Source: Alcaligenaceae bacterium (GTDB lineage Bacteria > Pseudomonadota > Gammaproteobacteria > Burkholderiales > Burkholderiaceae_B). Taken from it: DNA of 64,000 nucleotides. The number at the start of each line of letters is the position of its first letter. Position 1 is the first letter of the stretch. The translations under genes and the position numbers were made by a program. Positions 62,769 to 64,000 of the stretch are shown here, piece by piece. The DNA is taken from NCBI GenBank assembly GCA_013416445.1, contig JACCER010000018.1, forward strand, positions 1 through 64,000. Direction: 5' to 3'. The notes beneath the pieces were generated by a model that saw only the letters and a list, made by a program, of their open reading frames with translations, made no database searches and was not told the origin of the DNA.

Positions 62769-63575
62769 TTATTTTTGCGGTGGCATAAGCTGGCCACCCG
62801 CTTTCTCGACCTCGGCCCGCAAAAAGGCCAGTGCCTCGGCCGCTGCCTGAGGATCACCCTTTACACCAAGATCGATATGCGGATGACCTGTTTCCCCCAT
62901 GCTGGGGAGGCTGAACGCCTTGACGCCCGGCCACCTTCTTTCCAGTTCCTCCAGCGCCGGTGTGATGCGCGACTCGGGAAGCTTGAACGCCAGAAAGGAA
63001 TGCTCGACCCGGGCAACCTGGTGCTGCAAATGCTGATAGCGAGTGTCAAGCGTCCATTCCATCATGGTCCAGGCCATCACGGGGAAGCCAGGCATGAAAG
63101 TATGGTTCTTGATAAAGAACCCCGGAATTTTGTTATAGGCGTTAGGCACGATATCGGCGCCGACTGGAAACACGCCCATTTGCAGGCGCTGCTGGTTTTC
63201 AGGCAAAGACATGTCGCCACTGCCTAGCCCTTTGCGCTCGTTCTCGGCGCAGCGCTCTGTGATCAGGCGAGCTGCCTCGGGATGCAGGACCAGTTCCACC
63301 CCCAACGCCTGCGCCGCAGCCTGGCGAGTTTGGTCGTCGGGCGTAGCGCCTATGCCACCGCAGCAAAACACGATGTCGGGCGTGGCAAAACTGCGCACCA
63401 ACGTGGCGGCGATGACATCGCGCTCGTCGGAGACGAACTCAGCGCCTGATAATTGCATGCCGCGCTTGGACAACAATTCAACCAGCTTGGAGAAATGCTT
63501 GTCCTGGCGCCTGCCAGAAAGAATTTCATCGCCGATAATGATCAGTCGTATCTTGGGAGTGGCGGCGTTATACAT
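62769..63575 (-). CDS. Molybdopterin-binding (CinA N-terminal-like) protein
   Basis: The 268-residue protein has a MoCF/MogA-like domain: IRLIIIGDEILSGRRQDKHFSKLVELLSKRG, FCCGGIGATPDDQTRQAAAQALG and VGADIVPNAYNKIPGFFI. These are the landmarks of the CinA N-terminal (COG1058) group. The C-terminal nicotinamide-nucleotide amidase domain of full CinA is absent, which is normal for this subgroup. Its biochemical role is unclear and may be nucleotide pyrophosphatase-like. It is 4 bp before the EI24 gene end on the same strand. Confidence 0.9.
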   Translation of the reverse strand: MYNAATPKIRLIIIGDEILSGRRQDKHFSKLVELLSKRGMQLSGAEFVSDERDVIAATLVRSFATPDIVFCCGGIGATPDDQTRQAAAQALGVELVLHPEAARLITERCAENERKGLGSGDMSLPENQQRLQMGVFPVGADIVPNAYNKIPGFFIKNHTFMPGFPVMAWTMMEWTLDTRYQHLQHQVARVEHSFLAFKLPESRITPALEELERRWPGVKAFSLPSMGETGHPHIDLGVKGDPQAAAEALAFLRAEVEKAGGQLMPPQK

Positions 63576-63578
63576 AAG

Positions 63579-64000
63579 TCAGGGCCCCGTTCTGGTAGGT
63601 TCTACATCAATAACGGTTTGTGCACGTAATTGCCGCAGCGCCTCAAGGCTGAAGTGCGCGAACACCAGTGCTGAAAATACCGGCAAGACCAGCCAGGCAG
63701 GAGGAAACAGATTGACCAGGGCAAGTATGAAACCGATCAGCCACAACTGGCGGTTGTGCCTGCGCCACAGTAGCCGGCGCTCTTGCCCACTGGCATGCTC
63801 GACAATGGCGTCAACCCGCAACATGCGGGTAAAAGCGAACGACCACCAAAATATAGGCAACAGCACTGCAAATGGCGGTATCAGCCACAAGGGCATGGTT
63901 ACCAACCAGCCCAGGGCGAACAACACGCCCACCCAGATGGCGTTCCAGGTTCCCACAGCCGTACTATATTCGCCCTGGCGTGAAAGCCCAGGATAATCGC
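63579..64000 (-). CDS. EI24/CysZ-like membrane protein (partial, runs off window)
   Basis: The frame is open to the window edge, reading DYPGLSRQGEYSTAVGTWNAIW before the internal GTG at 63956, so the start lies beyond position 64000. The visible C-terminal part of about 140 residues has three or four transmembrane helices (AIWVGVLFALGWLVTMPLWLIPP, VLLPIFWWSFAF, LWLIGFILALVNLFPPAWLVLPV). The stretch NLFPPAWLVLPVFSALVFAHFSLE is typical of the EI24 domain family. The function is uncertain; CysZ relatives import sulfate. Confidence 0.85.
   Translation of the reverse strand, partial: DYPGLSRQGEYSTAVGTWNAIWVGVLFALGWLVTMPLWLIPPFAVLLPIFWWSFAFTRMLRVDAIVEHASGQERRLLWRRHNRQLWLIGFILALVNLFPPAWLVLPVFSALVFAHFSLEALRQLRAQTVIDVEPTRTGP

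Overview
The window looks like a chromosomal segment of a betaproteobacterium of the order Burkholderiales, most likely family Alcaligenaceae (Bordetella / Achromobacter / Pusillimonas relatives). The reasons are the housekeeping block grpE-dnaK-dnaJ, hemH, hrcA, nadK, recN, fur, bamE, dapB, murB; five Bug-type (TctC family) periplasmic binding proteins; a DUF4148 protein; a phasin; and an aat-bpt-pyrD block. This placement is an inference from gene content and order. No plasmid, phage or insertion-sequence genes are visible.

Layout. 1-353 is non-coding with a 41-bp tandem repeat. 354-13000 is core genome: heat-shock chaperones with two clear sigma-32 promoters, a gamma carbonic anhydrase homologue, heme, NAD kinase, DNA repair, iron regulation, outer-membrane assembly, lysine/cell-wall genes. 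tRNA-Gly(GCC) follows. 13.4-25.7 kb is accessory: LysR regulator, DUF4148 protein, chemotaxis receptor, an orphan terminator that may end a small RNA, a siderophore-type binding protein, a DMT exporter with a non-AUG start, a sulfur locus (cysteine-dioxygenase-like protein, four-module periplasmic rhodanese, small secreted protein), two decayed genes, a TetR regulator and a porin. 25.9-30.0 kb carries a GntR regulator, a Bug receptor, ornithine cyclodeaminase and arginase (arginine to ornithine to proline). 30.1-41.4 kb is a two-sided catabolic cluster: DUF35/thiolase/enoyl-CoA hydratase/Bug on the minus strand, CoA-transferase/acyl-CoA dehydrogenase/SDR/MaoC on the plus strand, then an IclR regulator, an acyl-CoA synthetase and another Bug receptor. 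It looks like a complete beta-oxidation-type route for an unidentified carboxylic acid.

41.4-43.0 kb is a queuosine-precursor unit: a preQ1-I riboswitch, a YhhQ-type transporter and queC. 43.1-49.5 kb holds IclR, Bug, an NlpD-like lipoprotein and a LysR-controlled Bug/quinone-oxidoreductase/CoA-transferase operon. 50.7-53.3 kb is a sulfide-oxidation unit (SQR, small membrane protein, DsrE protein, DUF2892 protein). tRNA-Cys(GCA), metNIQ, a NUDIX hydrolase, aat, bpt, pyrD, a phasin, an IclR regulator, a molybdopterin-binding CinA-like protein and a truncated EI24 gene finish the window.

Across the whole window lie about fourteen copies of a GTAG-headed palindromic repeat (GTAGGTCGGATTA...TAATCCGACA). 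They sit mostly just after genes, and in two cases they supply the last codons and the stop codon of a gene. Coordinates and motifs were read by eye; family assignments come from recognised motifs and not from database searches.
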